Positions 33,294 through 43,854 of a stretch of DNA of 64,000 nt are shown piece after piece; the first letter of the stretch is position 1, and each line of letters begins with the position of its first letter. The notes beneath the pieces are model-generated. The model saw only the letters and a list, made by a program, of their open reading frames with translations. It had not been told where the DNA came from and made no database searches. The stretch comes from Paulinella micropora. Its lineage: Eukaryota; Cercozoa; Imbricatea; Euglyphida. The stretch is from NCBI GenBank assembly GCA_009731375.1, contig BJOX01000008.1:683731-747730 (forward strand), in the 5' to 3' direction. The position numbers and the translations under genes are program-made.

Positions 33294-33586
33294 CCCTTAA
33301 CACTCTCTTTCCGTCCCTTACCCAAACGTTACTATCCTCAGCACTACTTGGCTCTCCTTCTTCCATGACCACAGGAGGTCCAAATAAAGATGATGAGGAT
33401 GTATTAGGTAGTACAGTGGTAGGTTGCAAAGGCGAGGTGTGAGCCAAAGTTGGTACAGACAAGGGAGGTACAGACAATCCACCCTCTACTGCTTCCCCTA
33501 CTCCTACTCCTACTCCCCCTACTCCTACTCCCCCTACTTCTTCCCCTATTTCTCCCACTCCTTCTATGAATGTAGTAGTGGTAGTG

Positions 33587-33632
<46 letters not shown>

Positions 33633-33990
33633 GTGTGGGAAGAGATGTAGTTGTGTTGCTGGATTGAGTAGGATTGGTGCTTTCTCTCCACAAAGTGATG
33701 TGTGTAAACAAAGTGGCGGGTTCGTAATACATAGCATCATGGGGAGGGAGCAATCCTAAGTTCAGTTTTTCTCTGTACTTGTTCAATATCTCCCCTCTCT
33801 TCCTTTCTTGATTAACATGAAGTGAACAGAAGTCATGGTCTATCATTCTAGCTGCACACCTCCCACCTTGCACCCCCTTCCTCGTCGCCCCCAATCTCCT
33901 CGAGCACCTAACGTGTCTGGCACTGTTGCCTCACACTGCTTACTGTTCGTGACATGACAACTGTCTGTACGTACTGGTCTACCGTGGAGG
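33271..33990 (-). pseudogene. Copia2 N-terminal ORF with Cys/His module
   Basis: The minus-strand frame opens at about 33940; the first apparent start, at 33894, is TTG. It encodes at 33906-33817 a module C-x15-C-x9-C-x2-H (RCSRRLGATRKG, GGRCAARM, DFCSLH), then a helical basic segment, a Thr/Val/Gly-rich repeat region over a GTA microsatellite, and a hydrophilic tail. The module corresponds in position (between gag and protease) and layout to that in Copia1. A TGA upstream and a different frame carrying QCEATVPD suggest an indel near 33920. Function is unknown; nucleic-acid binding is likely by analogy. Confidence 0.6.
33575..33631. repeat. GTA trinucleotide microsatellite
   Basis: GTA/GTG units within the Copia2 N-terminal ORF, encoding a Thr run on the minus strand. 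It is next to a CCTACT repeat at about 33490-33545. Confidence 0.9.
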
Positions 33991-34686
33991 TTGAGAGGTG
34001 GCCACCTACTTCTCTTAACGTGACTGGGTTGTACTTTTTCACGAGGATTTTTACGTACCCTACCCTTGTACGTCTGAGGGCCCAATTCCCTTTCAAAGGT
34101 ATGATTTGGTTTAGAGGAGCTGGGTCGCCACAGCAAGGTATAATTTTTAGGCAACAGAAGGGAAGAAAAGCAAGATGGTGGCAAGCATTTCCAAAAAAAG
34201 CACGTAACACAAGCAAACACATGCAATTTTGCAAGCACAAAACAAAAAATTTGGTAGGGAACCCTATGGTATGGTGTGGGAAGCCAGAATGTACAAAAAC
34301 AGTTGAGTTTAGTACAGTAGACACAATAAAAACACAAGACAAAAAGCGCACAAACCGACTTTGCTCTCAACAAAAAAAAACAAAACTTGTTTTGGACAAA
34401 TCAATGCCCCTTCTGTGAAGACGGCCCGGGGGTAATGTGGCAATTTGTGGACAAATGTGACGCAATGTACGCAAAACCCCGGAACAAACAACTTTGCAGA
34501 CGTCGTTCATTAAAACTGCTAAAAAAAATTTCAAGCTAATTGAAGTAGTTTAATTATTAAGGAACATGCAAACTTTAATAATATAAAATGCAATTAAAAT
34601 CTATTCAGCAGCGCACTTAACTTTTTTTTTAATTAAAAAAAACATATGAAGATGCCGGAGGGTCACGTGCGAATGGAGGCGCCTCC
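33991..34686. other. Non-coding, possible Copia2 gag remains and leader
   Basis: Minus-strand frames show basic stretches that could be decayed gag, but there is no zinc knuckle or other firm domain. The last 250 bp are AT-rich with nothing recognised. Confidence 0.35.
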
Positions 34687-35030
34687 GGAAGAATCGACTT
34701 GCGAAGTGCCTGCACGGTCAGGAAAAGATCGCGAATTTTATCAACTGGATCGCAGGGGGGAGAGTGGCCAAGGACTTGGCCAAGCAAGGGTGGGGTAAGC
34801 AACCTGTGGTGTACGAAGATAACAAGGGGGCCATTGATCTGGCCACAACCAACATTTATCGCCAGAAGTTGGATCATATTGACCTACGCTATGCCGACGT
34901 CAACGCGATGATTGGGTGGGAAGGCAGTGTTGGAAAAGATTAGTTCCGCCGACAAGTATGGTGATGCCAATACCAAGCGGCAGCGGGGACCAAAGTACGC
35001 GAAGATGACGGAGAGGATTGCGCAACCTTG
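34687..35030 (+). pseudogene. Copia RNase H C-terminal remnant
   Basis: An open reading through about 34687-34945 gives KQPVVYEDNKGAIDLATTNI then QKLDHIDLRYADVNAMI, the RNase H D-N motif and the K-H-I-D-x-R-Y block of Copia elements. After a TAG the tail continues in a shifted frame (ISSADKYGDANTKRQRG ending near 35030), matching the usual C-terminal Asp-Thr-Lys stretch. It is a 5'-truncated third Copia lineage on the plus strand. Confidence 0.75.
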
Positions 35031-35094
35031 AACGATGAAGCGCATAATGGGAAAACGTTTGTGTGTAAGTATATGAGTTGGTATTAATGCCATC

Positions 35095-35103
35095 AAGGGG
35101 GAG
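35095..35103 (+). promoter_or_regulatory. Polypurine tract of the Copia remnant
   Basis: AAGGGGGAG about 65 bp after the remnant's stop, the same motif as in the other Copia elements here. Confidence 0.55.
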
Positions 35104-35394
35104 CTTAGGAAGATAGTTAGGAGATGCATATGGGATTAATACAACCGGTAAATACGTTAGTTAATAATAATAATTCATAGTGTGTGTGTGTGTAAAAAGG
35201 AAAAATTACTGGTGTGGGTGGCAGTGGTGGCGCAAATGCTAATATGTCACGTATGGACACCTGAAATTTTGGACTTAGAGACCTGTACGAGCTGTTTCGT
35301 TCGTTTGGTGGGCTTTTGTATCAGACTGAGCACCTTAACGACCTGCCAAAACACCGTTGATAAGTCACTCTTTTTGAGCGGTTCATCAGACTCC
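35104..35394. other. Non-coding, possible LTR of the Copia remnant
   Basis: Follows the polypurine tract; includes a short GT run at 35180-35193. No partner LTR was identified. Confidence 0.35.
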
Positions 35395-35492
35395 CCTCTG
35401 CACGACGTTTCGACTTCACTAACTAGTTTTCGATTCCGTTCAGAAATGATTTCAAATGATTAAGTCAAAGATCTTTTTAGAAAAGATTAACT
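35395..35492. repeat. 98-bp direct repeat, left copy
   Basis: Identical to 46635-46732 over all 98 bases, starting CCTCTGCACGACG and ending AAAAGATTAACT. The two copies bracket the 11-kb block of unknown ORFs. A diverged relative of its end and following sequence (ACTATTGCCTTTTTTCC) lies at about 25378. Confidence 0.95.
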
Positions 35493-36262
35493 ATTGCCTT
35501 TTTCCCACTATTGCCTTTTCCCCGATTTCCGCGAAACACGCATGATGCGGTAAATTTTGTGGACAAGAACACATGAGTGACAAAAAAAACAATACTTGAC
35601 TGCTTTTTGCATCTGTCCAGTCATTCTCGCCTAGCCTTCCCAAATCAGTTTTATTTTCTAGTTCACCAACCCGACACTATCCGTTTTATTAATATGACTG
35701 TTAACTTGAAGCAAAAAGACACTATCCGTTTGAGAACTGGAGACCTCACAATCTACGTTCTGCACTTGATCGTACGTTGCACCCAAGCCTGCAAAGAGTT
35801 CGAAATTAGGTAAATAAACGAAGTGACCTCTCTACTATTTACTGGTATTTTCACCTGCTCTCATAGAGTCAGGACTCAAAGCAGCCATAGTGTTCTTATT
35901 AAGAGTTCGTTGTATCTGCCTACTTGAAGAGTTGTAATACAAACTCACAATTCGAATTTTTTTCCTTCCAAGTGAAAAATACACACACAGAGTTGGTGTG
36001 TTCTGTCGACAGATCGATTTGGAAAGACTCTCTCCTTCAGGAGTGGCTATACAACAACGTATTAGGACAGAGGTAACCAAAAATACATATGTCTCGACAG
36101 ATTGTTCACCTGCCGTTGCATTTTTGTGTCCCTCCTCTGCCCTCATACACACTATGCAGTCAACCAACACAGTATGTGTCTGGTTTTGTCGTTTTAGGGT
36201 CACCCCCTACCTACGTATACATTGTGGAGAACACCTACTCCACTGCACACCGCCCCCTTTAG
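35493..36262 (+). other. Upstream part of the unknown block, candidate first exon
   Basis: An ATG at 35695 opens 39 codons (MTVNLKQKDTIRLRTGDL onward) that end at a donor-like AG-GTAAAT near 35810. Acceptor-like TTTTAG sites occur near 36198 and at 36262. The exon is speculative. No other gene is seen in this stretch. Confidence 0.3.
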
Positions 36263-36612
36263 CTACTGCTTTGCGTTCTGGCTTGCTCCTGGTACACCTA
36301 CATGTGGAATCAGTCGCGATACGACGACCCAGTTTCGAAGTACAATGAACACAAGCGACGCTGCTGGGACCCCTACCCCATCCTGGGTTCTCGTCCGGAT
36401 ACTCTGCGCACCGACAAGAAATTTCAGGAGGAAATCAAGGCTGGGAAGACTACTCGCCTTCATGCAAACCTCTCCCGCACCCAAACTGTCCAATTTATCT
36501 ATGATTTATTGACCAGTTACGTGGGCAATGAACGCGATATTTTACGAAAGAATCATAAGGATAAGGCCACATCGCTACCTCAGGTCCCCATTGGCCCTCA
36601 AGCTAGCCTAGA
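36263..36612 (+). pseudogene. Unknown ORF A, 5' part, interrupted by CACTA element
   Basis: Open frame from about 36263 (first Met at 36302: MWNQSRYDDPVSKYNEHKRR) encoding about 115 basic, helical residues of no recognised family. Coding is cut at 36612 by a CACTA transposon. If the element and one AGA duplication are ignored, the frame continues at 38908 without a shift (DLLRNPNRTDAEVYTQYLG). The insertion therefore hit a coding region. The ORF looks like the start of a Gag-like protein, but no diagnostic motif is present. Confidence 0.6.
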
Positions 36613-37023
36613 CACTACGAATCGGAAAGTCTAGGCGATTTCACGTTTGAAAATAACGAAAAAAAAGTTTCATGCTGTTTTGCGTTCAGAAATAATAAAT
36701 TAGTCATTTTTCCTACATTCTAAAACCATGCATTAGTCAAAAATGACTAAACTTTTTATAAGAATATATTACATTAATGACTACCTCATTCCGCGTAATT
36801 ATTGACTAATTTATCATTTTAGAGCTTGTTTCAGCATACAACCCACTAAGTACTCAGTTGCACGTGAAACATGATTTAAGTGCTGTATACACGCTAGTAC
36901 CTCTTTGTTATCTTGACATAAGTGCATGTTTGCGTGACGACAGCTTACTGCAGCTGGAATTTGTGTGTATGTACATGGGATATTCATGCTTGTATATCTT
37001 AACGTTGTAGGAAGGAGTTGATT

Positions 37024-37109
37024 ATTGAAAACAACGAAAGGAGTCAGCTGTTCACTTTTACTAAAGATTGAAAACAATGAAAGGAGTCAGCTGTTCACTT
37101 TTACTAAAG
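37024..37109 (+). repeat. 43-bp tandem duplication inside CACTA element
   Basis: Two 43-bp copies (37024-37066 and 37067-37109) with one difference, both containing GAAAGGAGTCAGCTGTTCAC. They lie just before the internal ORF. Confidence 0.9.
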
Positions 37110-37120
37110 AAAAGGTGGAT

Positions 37121-38260
37121 ATGTTTATCAAGCGTTACAAATCAATCAAAGCACCGCGAGGCTGGAAAGGGACAGGCACTCCCTATGTGAAGGGAGATGC
37201 CTTAAAAATTGCTGATTGCATATTTCTGGTGAAGTTTTGTGCATCGTGGATATTTCAGGGATTGCTGCAAAATGCACAATATCGTTGTGTGCAGCTGTTG
37301 TTGGGAATTTTGAAAGTTTTGTTGGGATGGAAGGTGGTTGCAAACGACATTGACTGGCTGGAGCAGACAATATATAGACTTGGCAGAGACCACACTAGTT
37401 CTTTCGCAGCCATTGCCAGAGTGTTATGGTGGCATTACCTAGGTCACTATGCACAGCAAATGCGTGACTGGGGATCACCGATGAGTCAGTTAACAGCCAG
37501 GATCGAAAGACGAATAGCAGGGGTAAGTGAAACTGCTCACAACCGACTTCATCCGGAATTGAACATCGCCCTGCGTTACGTGAGGACTCGTCCTACTCAT
37601 TTAGAATGGGACAGAGCAGAGCTGGAGCTGCGTGCAGGAGTACTGGGTACAAATCTTGCACAGTACGTGCAACCATATACGAGCGTTACTAGCACCTTCT
37701 TCAACGTGCCTTGCGATGTTCCGGGACGCATAAAAACTGTTGGAAGTATGGAGTTCCGTGCTGCTGCTCACACACGTGGGACTATAAATGTGTTTCTTCG
37801 GCGAAAGCGTCATTTGTTTGCTCCGTGGAAGCGAATAAGCCAGTTAATTGCCTTTCGTCAAGCTGTTGTGCAGGGTCATACAATGTCATGCGCAGATGCT
37901 GAGAGGTCAGGTAGTACCTGTGCCAGCTATTTCGAGACTATATCAGACATAGGAACTAGGTTTCCCGAACTGGGCATCGCTGCGGAAACAAGGATAGTGG
38001 GCAGGGTGTTAAGGTTTGTGCGAGTGTTGCTTGAGACGGAAGCTAGTCCGAGATGGGAAGAATTAACTGAGGTACATCTTTTTCAATGATCAACTGCGAG
38101 GGAAGAACGAGGGGAACCTGAACATTGTGTTGATTTCAACAAGAACAAGTACGACTTGACTGTCATTCCCGTACGAGACATTCATCACGTGGTGCTTGTT
38201 GTGCGTAGTCCAATAACAGAGACAGTCAGAAAAGATATTATGTACTGCCATGTGATCTAG
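37121..38260 (+). pseudogene. ORF inside CACTA element, unknown function
   Basis: ATG at 37121 (MFIKRYKSIKAPRGW) opens 322 codons to TGA at 38087-38089. The same frame continues a further 56 codons (EERGEPEHCVDFNKNKYDL, VIPVRDIHHVVLVVRSP) to TAG at 38258-38260, so TGA is probably a point mutation. The protein is helical with hydrophobic patches (FVKFCASWIFQGLL-type at 60 residues) and a basic middle (RKRHLFAPWKRI). I see no DDE/D triad and no zinc finger, and do not recognise it as a CACTA transposase. It may be a captured gene or a very diverged second ORF. Confidence 0.55.
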
Positions 38261-38299
38261 ATGCTGCAGGGTATTTGCATACAGAAAATTAAACTGTTT

Positions 38300-38412
38300 G
38301 CTTCCGTTATATTACAAATATATGCATATACATATACATGTATATATACATGTATATATATATAAAATATATATATGTATATATATATGTATATATATAA
38401 CATATATATGTA
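38300..38412. repeat. AT-rich palindromic stretch
   Basis: Alternating TATA/ATGT sequence with several self-complementary segments, inside the CACTA element. Confidence 0.8.
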
Positions 38413-38497
38413 CCATTACATTTAAATTTGCAAACAACTGAGAAAATGGGACCGGTCGATTTTTGTTACTGTTCAACGGTTAACATTGCTTTTAGTT

Positions 38498-38726
38498 GTA
38501 GACAAAGCACTTTATTACATCGAAAGTGGCATGAAATCTACCTTTCAACACACCAAAACTGTAGTTCTGAAATTATGTATTGTAAGTTAAATGACTGTTT
38601 AGTCGTTTTTGACAGATTAGTCGTAGACAAAGCTGTATTACATCACCTTTCAACACTCCAAAACTGTAGTACTGAAATTATGTATTGAAAGAAAATGACT
38701 GTTTAGTCGTTTTTGACTGATTAGTC
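38498..38726. repeat. Two-copy tandem repeat in CACTA subterminal region
   Basis: Copy 1 at 38498-38622 and copy 2 at 38623-38726 share GTAGACAAAGC, TTATGTATTG and TGACTGTTTAGTCGTTTTTG. Copy 1 has an extra 20-odd bases. Both carry the TTAGTC motif. Confidence 0.85.
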
Positions 38727-38907
38727 ATTTAAACAGATTTTGTCAAAATGACTAATCAGTCAATTTGTAACGTTACTAATTAGTCATTTTTTATTAGTCA
38801 TTTTTTAAGGTAAGGGCGATTAGTCAATTTTGGCGCTTAAAGAAAAGGGCTTCATGCGGAAATGACAAATTAGTCAAAAATGACTGACTTTTCGGTTCGT
38901 AGTGAGA

Positions 38908-41087
38908 CCTTCTTCGTAATCCCAATAGGACAGACGCTGAAGTCTACACCCAGTACCTGGGACCTACTGGATCGTTGGCAGTTGCAGAGAAGCTCTGGAA
39001 CCAGATTGGCAACGTCATCCCTGTAGAAGTTTTTCACAACTACTACCTAGTTACTGCCTCAACTGCTGGATTGGTGGGATGATTACCGGTCACTGCTCCT
39101 TTGGGTACAGCCGTTGGTGCCACATCCGTTCCCCTATCGAATCGGACTCAGTCTGGTCCAACTACTTTGCATCCCGCTGGAAGCTCTTCTGCGACAACGA
39201 CCCATCCAAGCCACCCTTCGATGTTTTTGGCTCCCAGAACAGCTACACTGACTCCGTCAACCCCGATACTGCCTTTAGCCCCAGCATATGCAGATGCACC
39301 GACACTTCGTCAGTCCATTCAACCCTTCATGCCCCAGATACCCAACATGCCCTTTCCGTCCCCGGATGCTTCGTTCACACGTACTGGACGCCTCGCTCGG
39401 GCTGCGACTCCTGCCCCACCGCGCCCCGTAGTGCAACCTTTGTCGGCTCTACTCGCTGGTAGAACAAATGAGCCGGTAAATCGTTCATTGGCCATGCCAT
39501 CCTTTATCGGTACGCTCCTCTCGTCCCCACAGCGACCTAACACACCTATTGTCGAACAATCCTACGACATTGGTTTGTTCACTTCAAGTTCGGCGCTCAA
39601 CCCGACTACTCCACCAGCTAGGACTCTCCTTGGTCCCCCGCTGACACCTGCACGTGTGACACTGCGACCTGCGCCAGCATCATCCGGTTCAAGCACCAGC
39701 ACGTTGGCACCCATCCCGGAAGGCTCTGCACCTGTGGCAATTCCTACCGCGACGGAAGCCCAGACTGCTGAAGATGCAGCAACAAGATCGGCAGCAGAAG
39801 CAGAAGGCGTGGCCACCGAACTTGAAGAGGAACGAGAACGAGAACAAGAATGAGAACGAGCACGAGAACGACAGGAAGCAGACGAAGAACGAGCACGAGA
39901 ACGACAGGAAGCAGACGAAGAAAACGAAGGCGACGGCGAGGATGGCAAAGTGTCGGACCAAGATGACGCTTCCGTTCAACAGCCCCAGCCCGAAGGTTCA
40001 TCAATGCCTCATTCTGCAAGCTCCTCCGGCGATGGAACATCATCCCAGTCTTCGCCGCCCCGTCGCATCCTTCGCTCCAGCACTTCAGGCGCCAACTCGG
40101 GCTACCAAATGCATATGTTGTTACGTCCTCATGGATCCGCGCCCGCACGCCGCGCCATGTTCATTTTGTCGACTCCGACGGCCATACCGACGCCGGACCA
40201 AGCCACCTTCGCACGCGAATTAACGGTCAACTGCCAAGTCGCCAACACGCCGATCCAACTGGCCATCATGCATCAGCAACATTCGCGCGTGGGGAGATAA
40301 AGCTACGGTTGCCATCATGGACGCCTGTTGGGCTCGCTTCGTCCGCGTCACCGACTCTATCCAGCAGGTATGGTGTTCGTTGTCTCTCATCTGGTTACAG
40401 TTCATCCGCGACCTCATTCACGGCCGTCTGGATAAACACGACACACGGAAGTCAGCTCTCCAAGCCCTCAACCTACGACGCTTCAAGAAGGAGCAACTCT
40501 TAGCGTACGTCAACCGATGCATCACGTACTACGAAGCCGCACGCGTGACCTGCATGAGCATCTGCGACGGGAACCAGATTGAGGACTTGGGCCGCATGCT
40601 GACCCCGATGGAGCGTGACCGATGGAATCAACAAGCAGATCAAGTCATGCTCACCTACGGCGCCGGCTGGCCGCACAACCTGGATGACCTCCTCCCTTGG
40701 GCCAGGACCCTTGACCCCAATGTCATGCAAGAGTATCTTCTGGGGATGGAGATCCCGGTCCGCACCGACACCGATGATCCATCTACGCGCAAACGGGACT
40801 TTACTCGCCAAGGCCAACTATCCACCCGTACAGACCGTCGGAGACTCCAACTGCCCCGGCAAGCAAAGACAGCCACGGAGAATGCAAACCCCAACCGCCC
40901 TTCCCAACAAAAGCGTAAGGCCGACGTCATGGCTATGGCCCAGACCGCTCCCTCACAGACGTCGACTCGCCCTGACAAGCGTCTGAAGACGACTCACCCG
41001 GTCAAGAAGGAACACCCGAACAAAAAGAAGCCGGCACCGCGACAGCATCTCACGGGAGCCAACGCTGTGGTAATCCCTGGCGGTTGA
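38908..41087 (+). pseudogene. Unknown ORF A, 3' part: Pro/Ser/Thr-rich then helical Gag-like
   Basis: One frame runs from 38908 to 40300 with two in-frame TGA codons (39080, 39851). It starts with about 57 globular residues, then a Pro/Thr/Ser-rich region (39101-39750), a Glu/Arg coiled stretch and another Ser/Pro region. Near 40285 the reading shifts by one base into the ORF 40317-41087. That ORF is a helical domain (ACWARFVRVTDSIQQVW, LDKHDTRKSALQALN, MERDRWNQQADQVML) with a basic tail. The second TGA lies in a run of CGA codons, so it is probably a C-to-T change. The layout of helical domain plus basic tail recalls retrotransposon Gag, but no family is recognised. Confidence 0.55.
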
Positions 41088-41439
41088 GAGGGTGTTTGGC
41101 AGCCCACACACATCCAGTGACCACTGTCGGGATTGTCGCAATCCGTAGAGGCGGGGGCGTTTGCACCAACAGAGAAGACGTGCGGGACCGGGTAGTCATG
41201 TGAAAAGCGCGCGGAGTGTTGCGAGCAGCGGCCGCTGGTGGTTTCCAGTCGCAGTGTTTCTTTTCGTCTTGGCAGTGCTGTTGACGAAGCTTGCATTCCT
41301 CGAACGAGTGTCTGGGCAGCTGATCCTTCTTCAAGAAGTTGTTGTACTCCTTGCAGTAGGCGCAGGGTATACCCGTAAAAGGTTTGCGTTTGGTCTGGTT
41401 TGGCGGTCTACTCGGTAGGTCAGTCTTAGTCGTGGACAT
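41050..41439 (-). pseudogene. Minus-strand ORF with C-x2-C-x14-H-x4-C motif
   Basis: 129 codons on the opposite strand to all neighbours. It contains PCAYCKEYN followed 14 residues after the second Cys by H-x4-C, a possible zinc finger, then more Cys/His and basic residues. The plus strand here has stops in all frames, while the flanking plus-strand ORFs end and restart around it. It may be an inverted piece of the same element. Chance occurrence is possible. Confidence 0.4.
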
Positions 41440-41478
41440 AGACGTCTTCTTTCGTTTATCGGTAAGACCGCATGTACC

Positions 41479-43505
41479 TTGGATTCAGCCTGCAACTGCA
41501 AAGGCGTGGCCCGCCTGTCATGGGTTATACAGCACGGATTTATCATTTGGAGGTTGCCCCCTGTGCAAGCGCGCTCATCCGTCGGCATCGACGCAGTACT
41601 CACCGATGGTATTGAACTCTTTGTCTCCGCCAATCCAACGTCGCCGCTTCATGCGATTACCATCTATGTGTCGACCCATCTCCCCGACAGCGTGGATCTA
41701 CTCTTCGCCAATGAGGTGGCGGCACAGATCAACCTGTCCATCGACGAGGCCCAGAGGATCAAGCCAACCGACTATATCCCTCTTAAGCCTAAGGCAAGAC
41801 AGATTGTTTATGAGACGGAATTCCATCTTTTTGACAAACCACTTCAAGTGGGCGATCGTCAACTAGCTACCATCAGCTACGATTTTCGACCGGAGACCTT
41901 TACCGAAGCAACTTCGTACCCGACCTCCAAGATTGCACAAATCTTCGGGAACCGCGCCAGTACACAACCGGCGGGCTCTTATGACCTCCTGTCAACCTCG
42001 CAAGCTCACCTCTATGGCCGCACAGTCAACCTCTTCATGTACGACAGACAACGACATGACGACAGAGGTGAGAAGAAACCGCCAGAGGACAAAGATGAGG
42101 ACGAGGAAGAAGAGCCGGAAGAGGTAGATGAAGAAGACCCAGTCGATAAGAACGATTCTACCTACGTCCCCACCGACGAAGATGGAGATGAAGACGAAGT
42201 CTACTACCATGATAACCCTTCAGTCAAAAGGCCAGACTCTGCCATCTCCAAGAGAACTCGCTATCAGGAGCGCAAACGCACCTTTGTGAAGCGACAGAGG
42301 ATGCAGACGTCCCCAGACACGTCCGCCACGACTTTGCCGGCACCGGGTTCCCATTCAAGTCCTGACCTCGACGTACTCACTCAACAAGACAAGCTCAACG
42401 ATCATCTTGCTTGGACGGAGACGCTCGACGGGCATCCAACCCGAGAAATAGCCCTGTTGCACGACCCCTCGTTTTTGGCTCATCGGCAACCTCTTCATCA
42501 TCATAGGCAGCTTCGTCATCGTCGGCGGCATTATCGTCATCGGTGTCGGCAGCCCCATCATCGTCGCCGACATCGTCATCCTCATCGTCGCTGGCAGCAT
42601 CGTCATCGTCGCCAATATCAACGTTGTCATCAACACCGGCATTACCAGCAATTCCGTCGTCCGCACCGGCCGCACTGCCATTTGCACCGGCCTTTGCTCT
42701 TACACCGGCCTCTGCGCACCCTATCCCGCAACGACTTCGGAATGCACTGACAAATCCTCCAGAGTTTCCGGTTCTACCTGTACCCGTGACATCTGGACGT
42801 CGACACTCGACACGAAGCTCTTCCATAAAACAGGAACAATCTCCTTGTTCCCAAAACCCTCCGGTATCCTCGCCAGTACCCCGCTTTAAACAGCGATCTA
42901 CTCGTCGGATTCAAGGGCTGAGTGAAGAAGCCGAACAGGCATTACAATGCGCGTCTAGTAGCTCATCGTCCTCGTCCAGCGGATCATCATCATCATCACC
43001 GTCATCGTCTAGTAGCTCTTCTGCACAGGCTGGTAGCCCAGCAGCGCTAGTTCCATCTCCGACGTCTCAATCCCCATTGGCAAGCTCTCCTGCGGCTACG
43101 TATTCGCTTAGCCCGCTTGCCAACTTCAAGACCCGGACCCCAACATGGAAGGACCTTCTCGCTAGTATCGGACCTCCGCGTGACCTATCCAACAGGAGCA
43201 TATCGACTCCGGTACCACCAACATCGATAGCCCCTCGACGCGAGCAATTTATATCGGTCAGTCCGTGGCCACCTGCGCCCTATGATGGTTTCACAGGTTT
43301 CACTCAAGACCCCGGTGAGAGAATGACGAGGGAAGCTGTACTACACGGATCCCCAGGTACGGATAAGGCAATCTACATATCTCGGGACATCTATGCCACC
43401 TACTTCCCGACATTGGTGATGACAATGTTCCCTGGCACTCACCCCAAATGCAGACACCTTGGCTACTGGATTCCCAAGCACCTCACCACTTGCCAGGGCT
43501 TATGA
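41479..43505 (+). pseudogene. Unknown ORF B (acidic region, then Ser-rich region)
   Basis: The ORF 41479-42750 encodes a globular part (AITIYVSTHLPDSVDLLFAN, KPLQVGDRQLATISYDF, LYGRTVNLFMYD) and a strongly acidic stretch. Near 42475 the frame becomes meaningless His/Arg repeats. The sensible reading moves to another frame (ORF 42543-43505), a Ser/Ala/Pro-rich segment ending in a globular C terminus (YISRDIYATYFPTLVMTMF). A TAG separates the two in the second frame. Protease-like features such as D-S/T-G were looked for and not found. Confidence 0.5.
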
Positions 43506-43854
43506 CCTGACAATACAGACATGCAAAACAACATCCCACGCGTGGAACGTCACATGACTCAATCGCAAGCAATGTGGTATGGCACCTACGAATTTTGGCT
43601 GCTGAAACCCCGCCCAGGTTTACATCAGTTGAGAATCCGCTTATCCCATCGATGGATCCCAACTTTCTTTCTGACCATGCACACCTCACCCGGACCTTCA
43701 CCCCATGTTGGGCCTCTCCACATCTCGAAGAGTTTTGGCAAGCCGTCATCAATTTCCATCGGTTCCGCCCCACCCTATTAATGCAGTATTATTGGCCCCC
43801 GCGCAACTCGGCACATGAAATGGATCCCCAAACCTTTGAGGATTTCGCACTGAA

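Larger units (their letters stand above)
36613..38904 (+). mobile_element. CACTA (CMC/EnSpm-type) DNA transposon, 2,292 bp
   Basis: Termini are inverted repeats CACTACGAAYCGRAAAGTC: left 36613-36631, right complement 38886-38904, 17 of 19 identical. A 3-bp target duplication AGA lies at 36610-36612 and 38905-38907. Both features are diagnostic of CACTA elements. Subterminal regions are dense in TTAGTCA/TGACTAA motifs in both orientations, the expected transposase-binding repeats. It contains one ORF of unknown family, an AT-rich palindromic stretch and a tandem repeat. It is far smaller than autonomous CACTA elements, so it is probably non-autonomous or carries a captured gene. Confidence 0.88.

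Noticed and set aside
33843-34373. Minus-strand ORF starting MLRAKSVCALFVLCFYC with an apparent signal peptide
   Set aside because: The coding-looking parts belong to other frames, and the N terminus lies in non-coding AT-rich sequence.
17332-39853. Reassignment of TGA to Trp, suggested by in-frame TGA at 17332, 38087, 39080 and 39851
   Set aside because: ORF5 ends at the same TGA in two independent copies (61326 and 10336), and one internal TGA lies in a Glu/Arg coil where Trp is unlikely. Point mutation is simpler.
42395-42826. Minus-strand Asp/Ala-rich ORF
   Set aside because: Mirror image of the plus-strand Ser-rich coding region (TCATCG repeats).
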